Below are positions 13,754 through 23,652 of a stretch of DNA of 35,777 bases, one piece after another. The stretch is from Fusobacterium_C necrophorum_A (GTDB taxonomy: Bacteria > Fusobacteriota > Fusobacteriia > Fusobacteriales > Fusobacteriaceae), in the NCBI RefSeq assembly GCF_004134945.1, contig NZ_SBAP01000025.1, positions 1 through 35,777 on the forward strand, in the 5' to 3' direction. Below the pieces are notes generated by a model. The model saw only the letters and a list, made by a program, of their open reading frames with translations, did no database searches and had not been told where the DNA came from. A program made the position numbers and the translations under genes. Within the stretch, counting starts at the first letter, position 1; every line of letters starts with the position of its first letter.

Positions 13754-16700
13754 ATGAAATCAGATAGAAGAATTGAGATTGTAAAAAATGCTTATATAAA
13801 AATAAGAGAAGATATGGAGCAATATATAAAATGCTTAAATGTAATAGGAAATAACTATAAGTATAGTCTCAGAAACCAACTTAGAATATTTGAAACTAAT
13901 CCAAATGCAATAGCTTGTGCAGAATTTAATTTTTGGAGAAAACATTTTAACCGTTCTGTAAAGATGAAACAACAAGGAATTCCTATTTATAAAAGAGATA
14001 AAATTGGAAAACTGGAAAAAAGTACTATTTTTGATGTTTCTCAAACAGTATCTATGAATCAAAATGAAAAAAAAGTCTTGTTATGGGAATTTGATTCAGA
14101 AGAGCATAGAGATATTTTACAAGAGGTCAAAAATAGGATTTATCAGAAAATTATTGAAAGTACAGAGGCATTTTCTTCTACGATTCCAAAAGAGATTGTT
14201 CATTCTTTTTTTATAAAGAGTGTTGAGGTTTCTACTAATACAAGGTTAGGGATTGTTAGCGATATTGAGTTTTCGGAAAAAGAAAAAGAAATCTTTTTTA
14301 CTTTCTATAATGAAGATATATTTTTCAAAAGTATGGAATTGGTATCTGGATTCAATCGCATGTTTTTGAAAAATATGGAACAAGAAATAAAAAAAAATCA
14401 AGAAAAGGCTTTGACAAAATCACAGCAAGCAAGCTATACTACAGACAAAGAAATAGAACGCAAAATAACTATAGATAAAGCGATTATAGAGGATATAGAA
14501 AAAGGAGGTATACAAGATGTCGAAAGAAATAAGAGAAGAGGACATAGTAGATTTCGATCAAGCATTGGAAGAGTACAAGAAAAATCAAACGGAAGAGACT
14601 CGCATGAGAATGTTAGGAGAAATGGCAGAGGAGATGGAGAACTCAGTCGGATATTGGGGCAGAATGAGGATGAAATACTTAGAGGACACCAATCAAGAAT
14701 TATACGAAGAACTTCTATTGAGTTGGGGAGGAATGTACGAACACTTGGAAGAAATCGAAAAACAAATCGAAACCTTTTACGAGATAGAAAAACCAAAAAT
14801 GATGAAAGTTTGGGGATTAACCGAGAGTTTGAAACAACAGAATCCAGCAGAGTACAAGGGATTGGAAAACAATTTAGCCTCTTCGATGAGAGAAATCGTA
14901 ATTCGTCAATTCATAGAGCAATAAATACAGAAAAAAATGTATTTCAAAAGGGAATGAAGGTTCTGTATCGAGAGAAAGAATTTGTAATACATTCGATTCA
15001 ACAGGAAGAAAATAACCTAAAAAGCATGGAATTAAAGGGAGAGAAGCCAGCTATGGCTGGTCATCTCCCTATTCGTATTTCTGAAACATTGCTGTTTCAT
15101 GACGAAAAGGAATTGGTAAACCTTTTGGAGATTATAGAAATCCCGGAACAGAAAAAAGAAAAAGAAAGAGAAATCCAGGAATACATTTCAAAGAAATCAG
15201 AAAGAAATTCTTCTTTTAAAAACTTTCATATTACAGAAGAAATGCAGATAGAAAAATTAACTCCTAGTGAACGATTAAATTATAACATCGAAGCGATTTC
15301 TATGTTAAAAAGAATTGAATCAGGAGAGAGACAATTGGACTATACTGCTCAAGAGGTCTTAGCAAAATATGTAGGATGGGGCGGACTTCCGGATGTCTTT
15401 GATGAAAAAAAAGGAGGACAATGGGAAGTAGCTCGAAATTTTCTCAAGAAAAATATATCTTCAGAAGAATATGAACAGGCAAGAGAAAGTACCTTAACCG
15501 CTTTCTATACTCCTAAAGTTGTCATTGATGGAATTTATTCCAAACTACAAAATCTTGGCTTTCGAGAAGGGAAGATATTGGAGCCTAGTTGTGGAATTGG
15601 AAACTTTCTTGGAAATTTGCCGGAGGAATTAGAAAACAGTACATTGTATGGAGTGGAATTAGATAGTTTAAGTGGAAGAATTGCACAGAAGCTATATCCT
15701 AATAGTAATATACAAATTAAAGGCTTTGAAGAAACTAATTTTAGTAATAATTCCTTTGATGTAGCTGTAGGGAATGTACCTTTTGGAGATTTTAAAGTAT
15801 TAGATCGAGAATATAAGAAACAAAATTTCTTCATTCATGACTATTTTTTTGCAAAAACCATAGATAAAGTAAAATCTGGAGGAGTGATTGCTTTTATTAC
15901 TTCATCAGGAACACTTGATAAAAAGGATAATTCTGTTAGAAAGTATTTAGGAGAGCGATGTGAACTGTTGGGAGCCGTTAGACTTCCTAACAATACTTTT
16001 AAAGGAGTCGCAGGAACAGAGGTTACCTCGGATATCCTCTTCCTGAAGAAGAGGGAAGAAATTCAGGAAAATAATCAGGAATCTTGGTATCAAATTACCG
16101 AAGATAAGAATGGTTTTTCTTACAATCAATATTTTGTAGAACACCCTGAAATGATTGTAGGAGAGATGAAAGAAGTGAGCGGACCATTCGGAATGACTTT
16201 GACTTGTATTCCAAAAGAAGAAAATTTTAAAGAGGCTTTACAAAAAGCTTTATCCAACATACAGGGAGAAATCAAAAGCATTGAAAAAGAAGGAGAAAAA
16301 GAGCCTGTTTTTATCAAATTAGAAGAAAATATCCGGAATTTTTCTTATGTCTATCAAAATCATGCTATTTATTTTAAAGAAGGCAACGAACTTATCCGGA
16401 AAGATTTGAAGGACTCAGAGATTCAAAAAATAAAAGAATATATTGAACTCACGAGTACTTTACGAAATGTCATTCAAATCCAAAAAGAGGGAGCTTCTGA
16501 GGAAATGCTGCAACAATATCAAAAGAAACTGAATGAAGTGTTCGATCGTTTTTACAAGCAATATGGTTCTTTAAATGCTCCCGGAAATTCTAAACTATTA
16601 AGAGAAGATGCAAGTTACCCTCTTGTTTCTTCTCTTGAAATCATAGATGAACAAGGAAAATTTCAAGGGAAAAGTGATATTTTTACAAAGAGAACAATCA

Positions 16701-19195
16701 AAAAAAATATTGTCATAGAAAAAGTAGATACTGCACAAAAAGCTTTAATTTTAAGTGTATCTCAAAAAGGGAAAGTCCACTTTGACTATATGGAATCTTT
16801 AACCGGCATACCAAAAGAAAAGCTAATTGAAGAACTCAGAGGAGAAATTTTTCTTGATATTCAATTACAAAAAGATTCTATCCTAGACATCCGGAAAGGA
16901 AGTCCGGAAGTTTTTTCTTATGTACCAAAAGATGAATATTTAAGTGGAAACATTTTAGAAAAAATAAAGGCAATTGATTCCTATGAAAAGCTAATTTCTC
17001 CAGAAACAGAAAATAAATACCAAATATCATTATCCTTACTACAAGAACAGAAAAAAGCCTTAACGGAAGTTATGCCAAAACAATTAGAAGCATCTGAAAT
17101 CAATGCGAAACTAGGTTCTACTTGGATTCCCACAAAGTATATTCGAGAATTTATGGAAGAAACTCTTCGGGTCAATTGTTTCGTATACGGTATTAAAGTA
17201 AATTTTTCAGAATTTACTTCCGAATGGAATATTCAAGGAAAATCGGTAGATAAAGGAAATCCTATTGCCAATATGACATTTGGAACGAGCCGTGCAAATG
17301 CATATCGGTTGATAGAAGACGCTTTAAATTTACGAGATACTAGAATTTATGATACATTAGTGAATGAAGATGGCGAGCAAGTACGGGTATTAAATAAGAA
17401 AGAGACTATGCTTGCAGGGCAAAAACAAGATCTTTTAAAAGAAGAATTCAAAAATTGGATTTTTAAAGATTTGAAACGAAGAAAAGAATTAGTTCATATT
17501 TACAATGAAAAATTTAATTCGACTCGATTGCGAGAATTTGATGGCAGCCATTTAACATTTGATGGAATCAATCCTGAAATTAAGTTAAGACCACATCAAT
17601 TAAATGCAATAGCTCGTACTTTATATGGTGGCAATACTCTTCTTGCCCATGTCGTGGGAGCCGGTAAAACTTTTGAGATGGTAGCCAGTGCCATGGAATC
17701 TAAGAGATTAGGACTGGCAAGTAAATCTCTTCTTGTTGTTCCCAACCATTTAACGGAACAAATAGGACGAGAATTTATGATATTGTATCCCGGAGCAAAT
17801 CTATTAGTGGCAACCAAGAAAGATTTTGAACCTGCAAATCGAAAAAAATTCATTGCCAGAATTGCTACTGGAGAATATGATGCTATCATTTTAGGACATT
17901 CTCAATTCGAGAAAGTTCCTATGAGTAAAGAGTATCAAGCAAGGCATATCAAACAAGAAATTGATTCTATTGTAAGAAATATACAAATGTTGAAAGCAGA
18001 AAAAGCTGAAAATTTTACAGTAAAGCAATTGGAAGCAACGAAAAAGAAATTGGAAACAAAATTGAAGAAGTTAAACGATGATTTCAAAAAAGATAATGTG
18101 ATCACTTTTGAGGAATTGGGAGTTGATAAATTATATGTGGATGAAGCTCATTCTTTTAAAAATTTGTTTCTATTTACAAAAATGCGAAATGTGGCAGGAA
18201 TTGGACAGACAGAAGCTTTAAAAAGTAGTGATATGTTTATGAAATGTAGATATATGGATGAGATAACAAAAGGTAAAGGAATTATCTTTGCAACAGGAAC
18301 ACCAGTATCTAATTCAATGTCCGAGTTATACACTATGCAAAGATACTTACAATTTGAAGAATTAAAAAAAATAGGATTGCAGCATTTTGATAGTTGGGCT
18401 TCTACTTTTGGAGAAACAACAACAGCAATGGAACTATCTCCAGAGGGAAATGGATATAGGATAAAAACTCGGTTTTCAAAATTCCATAACCTACCAGAAC
18501 TTATGATATTAGTAAAACAATTTGCAGATATACAGACGGCAGATATGTTAAATCTTCCTACACCAGAAGTGGAATATAAAAAAATTGTAACCAAACCTAC
18601 ACCTGAACAAAAAGAAATCTTAGAATCTTTAGCAGAAAGAGCAGAATTAGTAAGACGCAATGAAGTCGAACCAACAGAAGACAATATGTTAAAAATTACC
18701 AATGATGGGAAAAAATTAGCTTTAGATCAAAGACTAATGGATGAAACTCTTCCGGATGATCCTAATAGTAAAGTGAATGCTTGTATTCAAAATATCTTTG
18801 AAATTTGGGATAAAACAAAAGAAAATCGTTCTACACAACTTGTTTTTTCAGATATGTCCACTCCGGGAAATCACAAGTTTAATATTTATGATGACATCAA
18901 GAAAAAACTTATAGAAAAAGGGATTCCTGAACAAGAGATTGCCTTCATTCACTCTGCGAATAACGAGAAGCAGAAAGATGAAATGTTTGCAAAGGTAAGA
19001 AGTGGAGAAATTAGAATTCTTCTAGGGTCTACACAAAAAATGGGTGCCGGGACGAATGTACAAACAAAACTGATTGCATTACATGATTTAGACGTTCCTT
19101 GGCGACCTTCTGATTTGGAGCAGTTCCAAGTGGGACATATAAAAAAAACAAGGACTATCTCAATAAATACTAACGCAAGCACAAGTATAAAATAG
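13754..19195 (+). CDS. ArdC-N/N6-methylase/SNF2-helicase giant protein, N-terminal 85 percent (interrupted)
   Basis: Such giant proteins travel on conjugative elements and probably protect or process incoming DNA. Residues about 10-100 (NQLRIFETNPNAIACAEFNF, VFDV-type end) resemble the ArdC N-terminal single-strand-binding domain. An Arg-rich linker at about 250-390 coincides with an embedded gene. The methylase has EPSCGIGNF (610-618) and NVPF (674-677). The SNF2 helicase has GAGKT (1302-1306), DEAH (1463-1466) and ATGTPVSNS. The frame breaks inside motif VI at RPSDLEQ because a 12.4-kb element entered at 19122, and 24 foreign codons follow before a stop. Removing the element restores 2109 residues. 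As it stands the helicase lacks motif VI. GGGAGGAAA precedes the ATG. Confidence 0.85.
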   Translation: MKSDRRIEIVKNAYIKIREDMEQYIKCLNVIGNNYKYSLRNQLRIFETNPNAIACAEFNFWRKHFNRSVKMKQQGIPIYKRDKIGKLEKSTIFDVSQTVSMNQNEKKVLLWEFDSEEHRDILQEVKNRIYQKIIESTEAFSSTIPKEIVHSFFIKSVEVSTNTRLGIVSDIEFSEKEKEIFFTFYNEDIFFKSMELVSGFNRMFLKNMEQEIKKNQEKALTKSQQASYTTDKEIERKITIDKAIIEDIEKGGIQDVERNKRRGHSRFRSSIGRVQEKSNGRDSHENVRRNGRGDGELSRILGQNEDEILRGHQSRIIRRTSIELGRNVRTLGRNRKTNRNLLRDRKTKNDESLGINREFETTESSRVQGIGKQFSLFDERNRNSSIHRAINTEKNVFQKGMKVLYREKEFVIHSIQQEENNLKSMELKGEKPAMAGHLPIRISETLLFHDEKELVNLLEIIEIPEQKKEKEREIQEYISKKSERNSSFKNFHITEEMQIEKLTPSERLNYNIEAISMLKRIESGERQLDYTAQEVLAKYVGWGGLPDVFDEKKGGQWEVARNFLKKNISSEEYEQARESTLTAFYTPKVVIDGIYSKLQNLGFREGKILEPSCGIGNFLGNLPEELENSTLYGVELDSLSGRIAQKLYPNSNIQIKGFEETNFSNNSFDVAVGNVPFGDFKVLDREYKKQNFFIHDYFFAKTIDKVKSGGVIAFITSSGTLDKKDNSVRKYLGERCELLGAVRLPNNTFKGVAGTEVTSDILFLKKREEIQENNQESWYQITEDKNGFSYNQYFVEHPEMIVGEMKEVSGPFGMTLTCIPKEENFKEALQKALSNIQGEIKSIEKEGEKEPVFIKLEENIRNFSYVYQNHAIYFKEGNELIRKDLKDSEIQKIKEYIELTSTLRNVIQIQKEGASEEMLQQYQKKLNEVFDRFYKQYGSLNAPGNSKLLREDASYPLVSSLEIIDEQGKFQGKSDIFTKRTIKKNIVIEKVDTAQKALILSVSQKGKVHFDYMESLTGIPKEKLIEELRGEIFLDIQLQKDSILDIRKGSPEVFSYVPKDEYLSGNILEKIKAIDSYEKLISPETENKYQISLSLLQEQKKALTEVMPKQLEASEINAKLGSTWIPTKYIREFMEETLRVNCFVYGIKVNFSEFTSEWNIQGKSVDKGNPIANMTFGTSRANAYRLIEDALNLRDTRIYDTLVNEDGEQVRVLNKKETMLAGQKQDLLKEEFKNWIFKDLKRRKELVHIYNEKFNSTRLREFDGSHLTFDGINPEIKLRPHQLNAIARTLYGGNTLLAHVVGAGKTFEMVASAMESKRLGLASKSLLVVPNHLTEQIGREFMILYPGANLLVATKKDFEPANRKKFIARIATGEYDAIILGHSQFEKVPMSKEYQARHIKQEIDSIVRNIQMLKAEKAENFTVKQLEATKKKLETKLKKLNDDFKKDNVITFEELGVDKLYVDEAHSFKNLFLFTKMRNVAGIGQTEALKSSDMFMKCRYMDEITKGKGIIFATGTPVSNSMSELYTMQRYLQFEELKKIGLQHFDSWASTFGETTTAMELSPEGNGYRIKTRFSKFHNLPELMILVKQFADIQTADMLNLPTPEVEYKKIVTKPTPEQKEILESLAERAELVRRNEVEPTEDNMLKITNDGKKLALDQRLMDETLPDDPNSKVNACIQNIFEIWDKTKENRSTQLVFSDMSTPGNHKFNIYDDIKKKLIEKGIPEQEIAFIHSANNEKQKDEMFAKVRSGEIRILLGSTQKMGAGTNVQTKLIALHDLDVPWRPSDLEQFQVGHIKKTRTISINTNASTSIK
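14517..14924 (+). CDS. TnpV-like protein encoded out of frame inside the helicase gene
   Basis: A 135-codon frame, shifted +1 against the helicase gene, starts at an ATG with an excellent AAAGGAGG 8 bases before it. The product matches the TnpV family pattern: VGYWGRMRMKYLEDTNQELY, then EELLLSWGGMYEHLEEIEKQ (family Y-G-x-M-R-x-x-Y-L ... L-L-x-x-G-x-x-x-x-H-L-x-x-I). In the helicase frame the same DNA encodes an Arg/Asn/Gly-rich, probably disordered linker, as expected where a second frame constrains the first. TnpV accompanies transposons and conjugative elements, with unknown function. Chance is unlikely given length, ribosome site and family match. Confidence 0.65.
   Translation: MSKEIREEDIVDFDQALEEYKKNQTEETRMRMLGEMAEEMENSVGYWGRMRMKYLEDTNQELYEELLLSWGGMYEHLEEIEKQIETFYEIEKPKMMKVWGLTESLKQQNPAEYKGLENNLASSMREIVIRQFIEQ
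19111..19131 (+). other. attL, left junction
   Basis: Host sequence GATTTGGAG ends at 19120, CA at 19121-19122 is the likely crossover dinucleotide, and the element arm GTTCCAAGT follows. The host side encodes the D-L-E-Q of helicase motif VI. Confidence 0.75.
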
Positions 19196-19249
19196 GCTAA
19201 AGTGACTTATCAGCCTATTTATGATATAATATATCTTAACAATAAAACG
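19190..19249 (+). promoter_or_regulatory. promoter and operator-like repeat before the Xre gene
   Basis: AAATAGGCT (19190-19198) and AGCCTATTT (19212-19220) are 9-base inverted repeats. TATAAT (19225-19230) lies just after them as a -10 element; a clear -35 is not visible. The repeat is placed where the Xre protein could bind and repress its own operon. Confidence 0.5.
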
Positions 19250-19265
19250 GATAAGGGGTAATAAT

Positions 19266-19478
19266 ATGGCAATTTCTTATAAACCATTATGGCACTTATT
19301 GGTAGAAAGAGAAATGAACAAAGAAGACTTAAAAAGAGCTGCAAACATAACAAGCAACATAGTTTCAAGAATGAGCAAAAACTCTTATGTGAACTTAGAG
19401 TCACTAGAAAAGATTTGCTTGGCATTGGATTGCAGAATTGAAGATGTTATAGAAATTCATAGAAATGAGGTGGAATAA
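19266..19478 (+). CDS. Xre/Cro-family small regulator
   Basis: The 70-residue product is a compact helix-turn-helix protein: PLWHLLVEREMNKEDLKRAA, then NIVSRMSKNSYVNLESLEKI, then LALDCRIEDVIE. This is the usual pattern of small Xre regulators that head type III restriction operons and mobile elements. AAGGGGTAA precedes the ATG. It stands 2 bases before mod and probably controls the timing of methylase and restriction gene expression after transfer. Confidence 0.85.
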   Translation: MAISYKPLWHLLVEREMNKEDLKRAANITSNIVSRMSKNSYVNLESLEKICLALDCRIEDVIEIHRNEVE

Positions 19479-19480
19479 AA

Positions 19481-21202
19481 TTGGGAAATCTATCACAGAC
19501 CAGAAGAGCAGAAATGCTTGAATACCTAAATCATCTAAAAGAAATTCATACAGATGATGAGAGTAGGATTGCACTTGGAAAGATTGAAACAGCCTTAACT
19601 GAGAAAAAATATGGACTTGTTTGGGAAGAACACGAAGAAGAAGTAGATAAAAAACTAGTCCATAATATACCAGTATTTAGAGAGGTAGAAGCTAAAAAAA
19701 TAGTAGCCAATGAAAATGAAGATTTTAACTTTCTTTTAGAGGGGGATAATCTACATTCCCTTAAATTACTAGAAAAGACTCACAAAGGTAAAGTTGATGT
19801 TATCTATATTGATCCACCTTACAACACTGGAAATAAAGATTTTATTTATGATGATAATTACATTGGTTCAGACGATGGATACAGACATTCAAAATGGTTA
19901 TCATTTATGAATGAAAGATTAACGATAGCAAGGGAGCTTTTAACAGATGATGGCTTTATATTGATTAGTATAGATGAATCTGAATCTTCTCAATTAAAAA
20001 TTCTTTGTGATGACATCTTTGGGGAAAACAACTTTCAAACGACACTTCATATACAGGTTAGATATGCTCAAAAAAGCTTAACCGAAGAAAAAGATTTTAA
20101 ACCAGTTATGGAGTATGTGTTCTTATATTCAAAGGATTATAAGCAGTTTAATCCTAAAAGAAAAGAAGAAGAATACACAGATGAGAAATTCATTTATAAA
20201 ATTAATGAATTATCAAAAGGTGAAGATTTTTATATTGGCAAACAAAAAGTAACTGTTTTTAAAAAGGGAGAATGGGAACTGGAAAAAATGGAAGAGGGAT
20301 CTTTAAATGGCTTAAAAGAAACATGGATATCTGGAACCATTTATACTAAAATGAGCTATGGTCAAGTGTTTAAATCAGTAGTAGAACCAAGAATAAGTGA
20401 AGATGGATTATCGTGCTTATACAAAGTGCATGGTAGAGGTGAAGATGGTTTAGGATACAGATATTACACAGGACCACAAAGAAAAAATGCTAAAAGAGGG
20501 AAGATGTATTCGGGAATGCCACTAAATAGAGTTGAAGAAATAAAGTCTGGAAAATCCATAAGATTTAAACCATTAGATACTTTCTTTGATTTTGCAGCTG
20601 ATTTTGGAAATATTAATCATGAGGGTGGTGTAACTTTTAATAGCGGCAAGAAACCAGTGAAAATGTTAAAGTCATTTATTGATTTTTCACAAAATAATTC
20701 TGGAGTAATACTAGATTATTTTGCTGGCAGTGGAACTACTGGGCAAGCAGTTATGCAGCTTAATAAAGAAGATGGTGGAAATAGAAAGTATATTCTTTGT
20801 ACTAACAATGAAAACAATATTTGTGAAAAAATAACTTATAAAAGAATAAAGAATATCCAAAAAGAACTACCTCATAACCTTAAATACTATAAAACAGAAT
20901 TCATACCAAAACTTTCAGAAGATGAAGAAATTCTATCTTCTAAACTTCTTGGTTATATCAAAGAAATGGTGGAGCTTGAAAATATGTGTGAGATTGATGG
21001 GATCACTAGGAGAATTATTTTATCTGATGAAGATTTAAATATAGCACTTTCTGAAATGGAAGAAAGTGGTGTTTTATATATTCCATCATTCATCTTACTA
21101 ACCAATGAAATCAAGGATAGTATTGAAGAAAGAAAACTTGAAGTTGTTACTATCCCAGATTATTATTTCACAGAAGAATTAAGAGAGGTGAACGAATTAT
21201 GA
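19481..21202 (+). CDS. mod: type III restriction-modification methylase (Mod)
   Basis: The enzyme methylates adenine in the recognition site and directs the restriction complex. The order is beta-class: DPPYNTGNKDF at residues 111-121 comes first, and the S-adenosylmethionine site DYFAGSGTTGQAV lies in the C-terminal half. The middle (about 190-330) is the variable target-recognition part. At 573 residues it has normal length. The start is a TTG 7 bases after GAGGTGG. The stop overlaps the next start (ATGA), so Mod and Res are coupled. Confidence 0.88.
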   Translation: MGNLSQTRRAEMLEYLNHLKEIHTDDESRIALGKIETALTEKKYGLVWEEHEEEVDKKLVHNIPVFREVEAKKIVANENEDFNFLLEGDNLHSLKLLEKTHKGKVDVIYIDPPYNTGNKDFIYDDNYIGSDDGYRHSKWLSFMNERLTIARELLTDDGFILISIDESESSQLKILCDDIFGENNFQTTLHIQVRYAQKSLTEEKDFKPVMEYVFLYSKDYKQFNPKRKEEEYTDEKFIYKINELSKGEDFYIGKQKVTVFKKGEWELEKMEEGSLNGLKETWISGTIYTKMSYGQVFKSVVEPRISEDGLSCLYKVHGRGEDGLGYRYYTGPQRKNAKRGKMYSGMPLNRVEEIKSGKSIRFKPLDTFFDFAADFGNINHEGGVTFNSGKKPVKMLKSFIDFSQNNSGVILDYFAGSGTTGQAVMQLNKEDGGNRKYILCTNNENNICEKITYKRIKNIQKELPHNLKYYKTEFIPKLSEDEEILSSKLLGYIKEMVELENMCEIDGITRRIILSDEDLNIALSEMEESGVLYIPSFILLTNEIKDSIEERKLEVVTIPDYYFTEELREVNEL

Positions 21203-23403
21203 TATTAGATTTATTTGATTTTCAAACAGATGCCAAAAACTATCTTTTGGATAAAACGACAGACCCAAATGCAAAAAGGAAAATCATTGTAAAAAGTCCG
21301 ACCGGGTCTGGTAAAACAATAATTCTACTTTCTTATATCTATGACTATCTTCTATGGCAGGACCCTAATAAGGTATTTATCTGGCTTACTCCAGGAAAGG
21401 GAGATTTAGAGGAACAGTCAAAGGAAAAAATGGACGACTTTATTCCTCATGCAAAATCTGCTAATATACATGATGCCTTACTTCAAGGTTTCAAGGGTGG
21501 TTATACCTATTTTATAAACTGGGAAATGATAACTAATAAAAAGAATAATGCACTTAAAGATAGTGAAAAGAAAAATCTTTTTGAAAGAATTGCAGAAGCA
21601 CATAGAGAACAACTTTCTTTTATAACAATTATTGACGAGGAGCATTTGAACAACACCTCAAAAGCAGATGATATATTGTATGCCCTTAATTCTGATAGAG
21701 AAATACGAGTATCGGCAACAACTGTCAAAAATCCGATGGCAGAATTCTATGAAATACTAGAAGAAGAGGTAATAAATTCTGGTCTTATAACAAAGGCACT
21801 TTACATCAATCCTGGTATTGAAGCAGACGAGATGGACGACCTTGAAAGTGAAACCATTTATCTAATACAAAAAGCTGATGAAAAGAGAAAAGAAATTAAA
21901 GGCGAGTATGAGAAAATAGGAGAAAAAATCAATCCTTTAGTTATTATACAATTTCCAGATATGAGTGAGTCCTTAGTTACTTTTGTAGAAGAACATCTAA
22001 CAAACATGGGTTACACCTATAAAAATAAAATGCTTGCTAAATGGCTAAGTGAGGAGAAAATAAATACACTAGATGTTACAGAGGAAGACTCAAAATCAAA
22101 CTTCTTGATTATGAAACAAGCTATTTCAACTGGCTGGGATTGTCCGAGAGCAAAGATACTTGTAAAACTTCGTGAAAATATGACAGAAACCTTTGAAACA
22201 CAAACAATAGGACGCATAAGGAGAATGCCAAGAGCAAGACACTATGAAAACGACCTATTAGATTTTTGCTTCCTCTATACATTCGATGAAAAGTACAAAG
22301 AATCTGTAATACAAGGTGGAAATGCTTATGAAGTTAAGAGGTTATTTTTAAAAGACAAATGCAAAGATTTTGAACTTGTAAAAGAATATAGAAATAAAGA
22401 CTATCAGTTTGTAGATGAAGTATTAGTTCGAGATAGAGCATATGATTATTTCAAAGACAAATATAAACTAACCAACATTAAAAAGGACAATGAAAAATTA
22501 TTAGAGTCTTATGGTTTTATAATGGGAACAAAAGTTATATCGACCTTTAGGACTGGTAAGTTTATAAAACTCAAAGATATAGTTGATGAAAAGCAAGGGG
22601 AAAATAGGGAGATAGCCTATGAAGTATCAACTCACGATCATGGAATTGATTGTTTGCACGCAGTTGATATGATTAAAAAAGTTACTGGTGTGCCATCTAA
22701 CAAAATGAGGGCAATTCTTCAACATCTTTTCCATAAAAACATACCATCAAGCAAGAAGTTATTAAATCTTTCTAATCGTGAGTGGTACGCTTTTATGATT
22801 AATAATGCCTATAAACTTAGAGATGACTTTTTAGCTTTAGCTGCAATTTCTAATGCAAGACAAATGCAAATCTTGGATAAGAAAACTGAAAAGTGGAAAT
22901 TGCCTTTAGAAGATTTTTATAAGTATCTTCCATATGAAACAGAAGTAGTCGAGTATGAGAAAAATGCCTATAAAGAATACAACACATCTATGACAACATC
23001 TCAATTTAGATCAACTTCAGAACAACTCTTAGAAAAATATCTTGAAAGTAGAGATGATGTAGATTGGTACTATAAAAATGGAGATACAGGTAGGCAATAT
23101 CTATCAGTTATTTACGGGAATAATTTAAGCAAAGAATATCTTTTTTATCCAGACTATATAATCAAAAAGAAAAATGGAGAAGTATGGATAATTGAAACTA
23201 AAGGTGGAGAAAGAAAAGGTGTAAGTAAAAATATTGATAAGCAGATCGAAAATAAATTCTATGCTTTTAAGGATTATGCAGATAGGCGTAAAATAAATTG
23301 GGGGTTTGTAAGAGATAAAGATACAAGACTTTATATTAATAACACAGACTACACAGAAGAAATGAATAATGAAAATTGGAAAAGACTAGAAGATTTATTT
23401 TAA
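21199..23403 (+). CDS. res: type III restriction enzyme subunit (Res)
   Basis: Res translocates or slides and cuts DNA in complex with Mod. The helicase motifs are intact: KSPTGSGKT (Walker A), IIDEEH (Walker B), ISTGWDCPRAKILVKLRE, and QTIGRIRRMP as motif VI. The C-terminal nuclease reads FYPDYIIKKKNGEVWIIETKG, a P-D ... E-x-K type. At 734 residues it is somewhat shorter than classic Res proteins but all key residues are present. It is translationally coupled to mod. Confidence 0.88.
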   Translation: MILDLFDFQTDAKNYLLDKTTDPNAKRKIIVKSPTGSGKTIILLSYIYDYLLWQDPNKVFIWLTPGKGDLEEQSKEKMDDFIPHAKSANIHDALLQGFKGGYTYFINWEMITNKKNNALKDSEKKNLFERIAEAHREQLSFITIIDEEHLNNTSKADDILYALNSDREIRVSATTVKNPMAEFYEILEEEVINSGLITKALYINPGIEADEMDDLESETIYLIQKADEKRKEIKGEYEKIGEKINPLVIIQFPDMSESLVTFVEEHLTNMGYTYKNKMLAKWLSEEKINTLDVTEEDSKSNFLIMKQAISTGWDCPRAKILVKLRENMTETFETQTIGRIRRMPRARHYENDLLDFCFLYTFDEKYKESVIQGGNAYEVKRLFLKDKCKDFELVKEYRNKDYQFVDEVLVRDRAYDYFKDKYKLTNIKKDNEKLLESYGFIMGTKVISTFRTGKFIKLKDIVDEKQGENREIAYEVSTHDHGIDCLHAVDMIKKVTGVPSNKMRAILQHLFHKNIPSSKKLLNLSNREWYAFMINNAYKLRDDFLALAAISNARQMQILDKKTEKWKLPLEDFYKYLPYETEVVEYEKNAYKEYNTSMTTSQFRSTSEQLLEKYLESRDDVDWYYKNGDTGRQYLSVIYGNNLSKEYLFYPDYIIKKKNGEVWIIETKGGERKGVSKNIDKQIENKFYAFKDYADRRKINWGFVRDKDTRLYINNTDYTEEMNNENWKRLEDLF

Positions 23404-23445
23404 TGAGAGAATAGCTTATAAAAAATTTTAATAATGAAACTTTGA

Positions 23446-23476
23446 AAGGGATAGCAGAAATGTTATCTCTTTTTTA
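23446..23476 (+). terminator. terminator after res
   Basis: AAAGGGATAGC and GTTATCTCTTT form a stem with two G-U pairs and a short loop, followed by a T run. It closes the Xre-mod-res operon. The rest of the gap to 23652 is AT-rich and holds a likely -10 TATAAT at 23561-23566, with TTGATT 15 bases before it. Confidence 0.6.
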
Positions 23477-23652
23477 TTACAAGAACGGTGTCTTATATGA
23501 AAAATTAGAACAAATGAGTAAGTTTATGTTGATAGGAGCTTGATTGTTTTTTTATATGGGTATAATTAAATAAATAAAAAAGATTAAACAGGTAGAGTTT
23601 TTTTATCCTTAAAACAGTTTATATGCGTAGCAAAGAAAACAAGGAGGTTTTT

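Noticed and set aside
13698..13757. Tiny frames between palindrome copy 6 and the helicase gene: a five-codon GTG frame after AAGGAGG and a 14-codon GTG frame ending at an ATGA overlap.
   Set aside because: Too short and without family match. They may couple translation, or be a relic of an earlier 5' end, but cannot be supported as genes.
18148..18702. 184-codon minus-strand frame opposite the helicase gene.
   Set aside because: The + strand here encodes conserved helicase motifs. The minus frame has no ribosome binding site and no recognisable domain.
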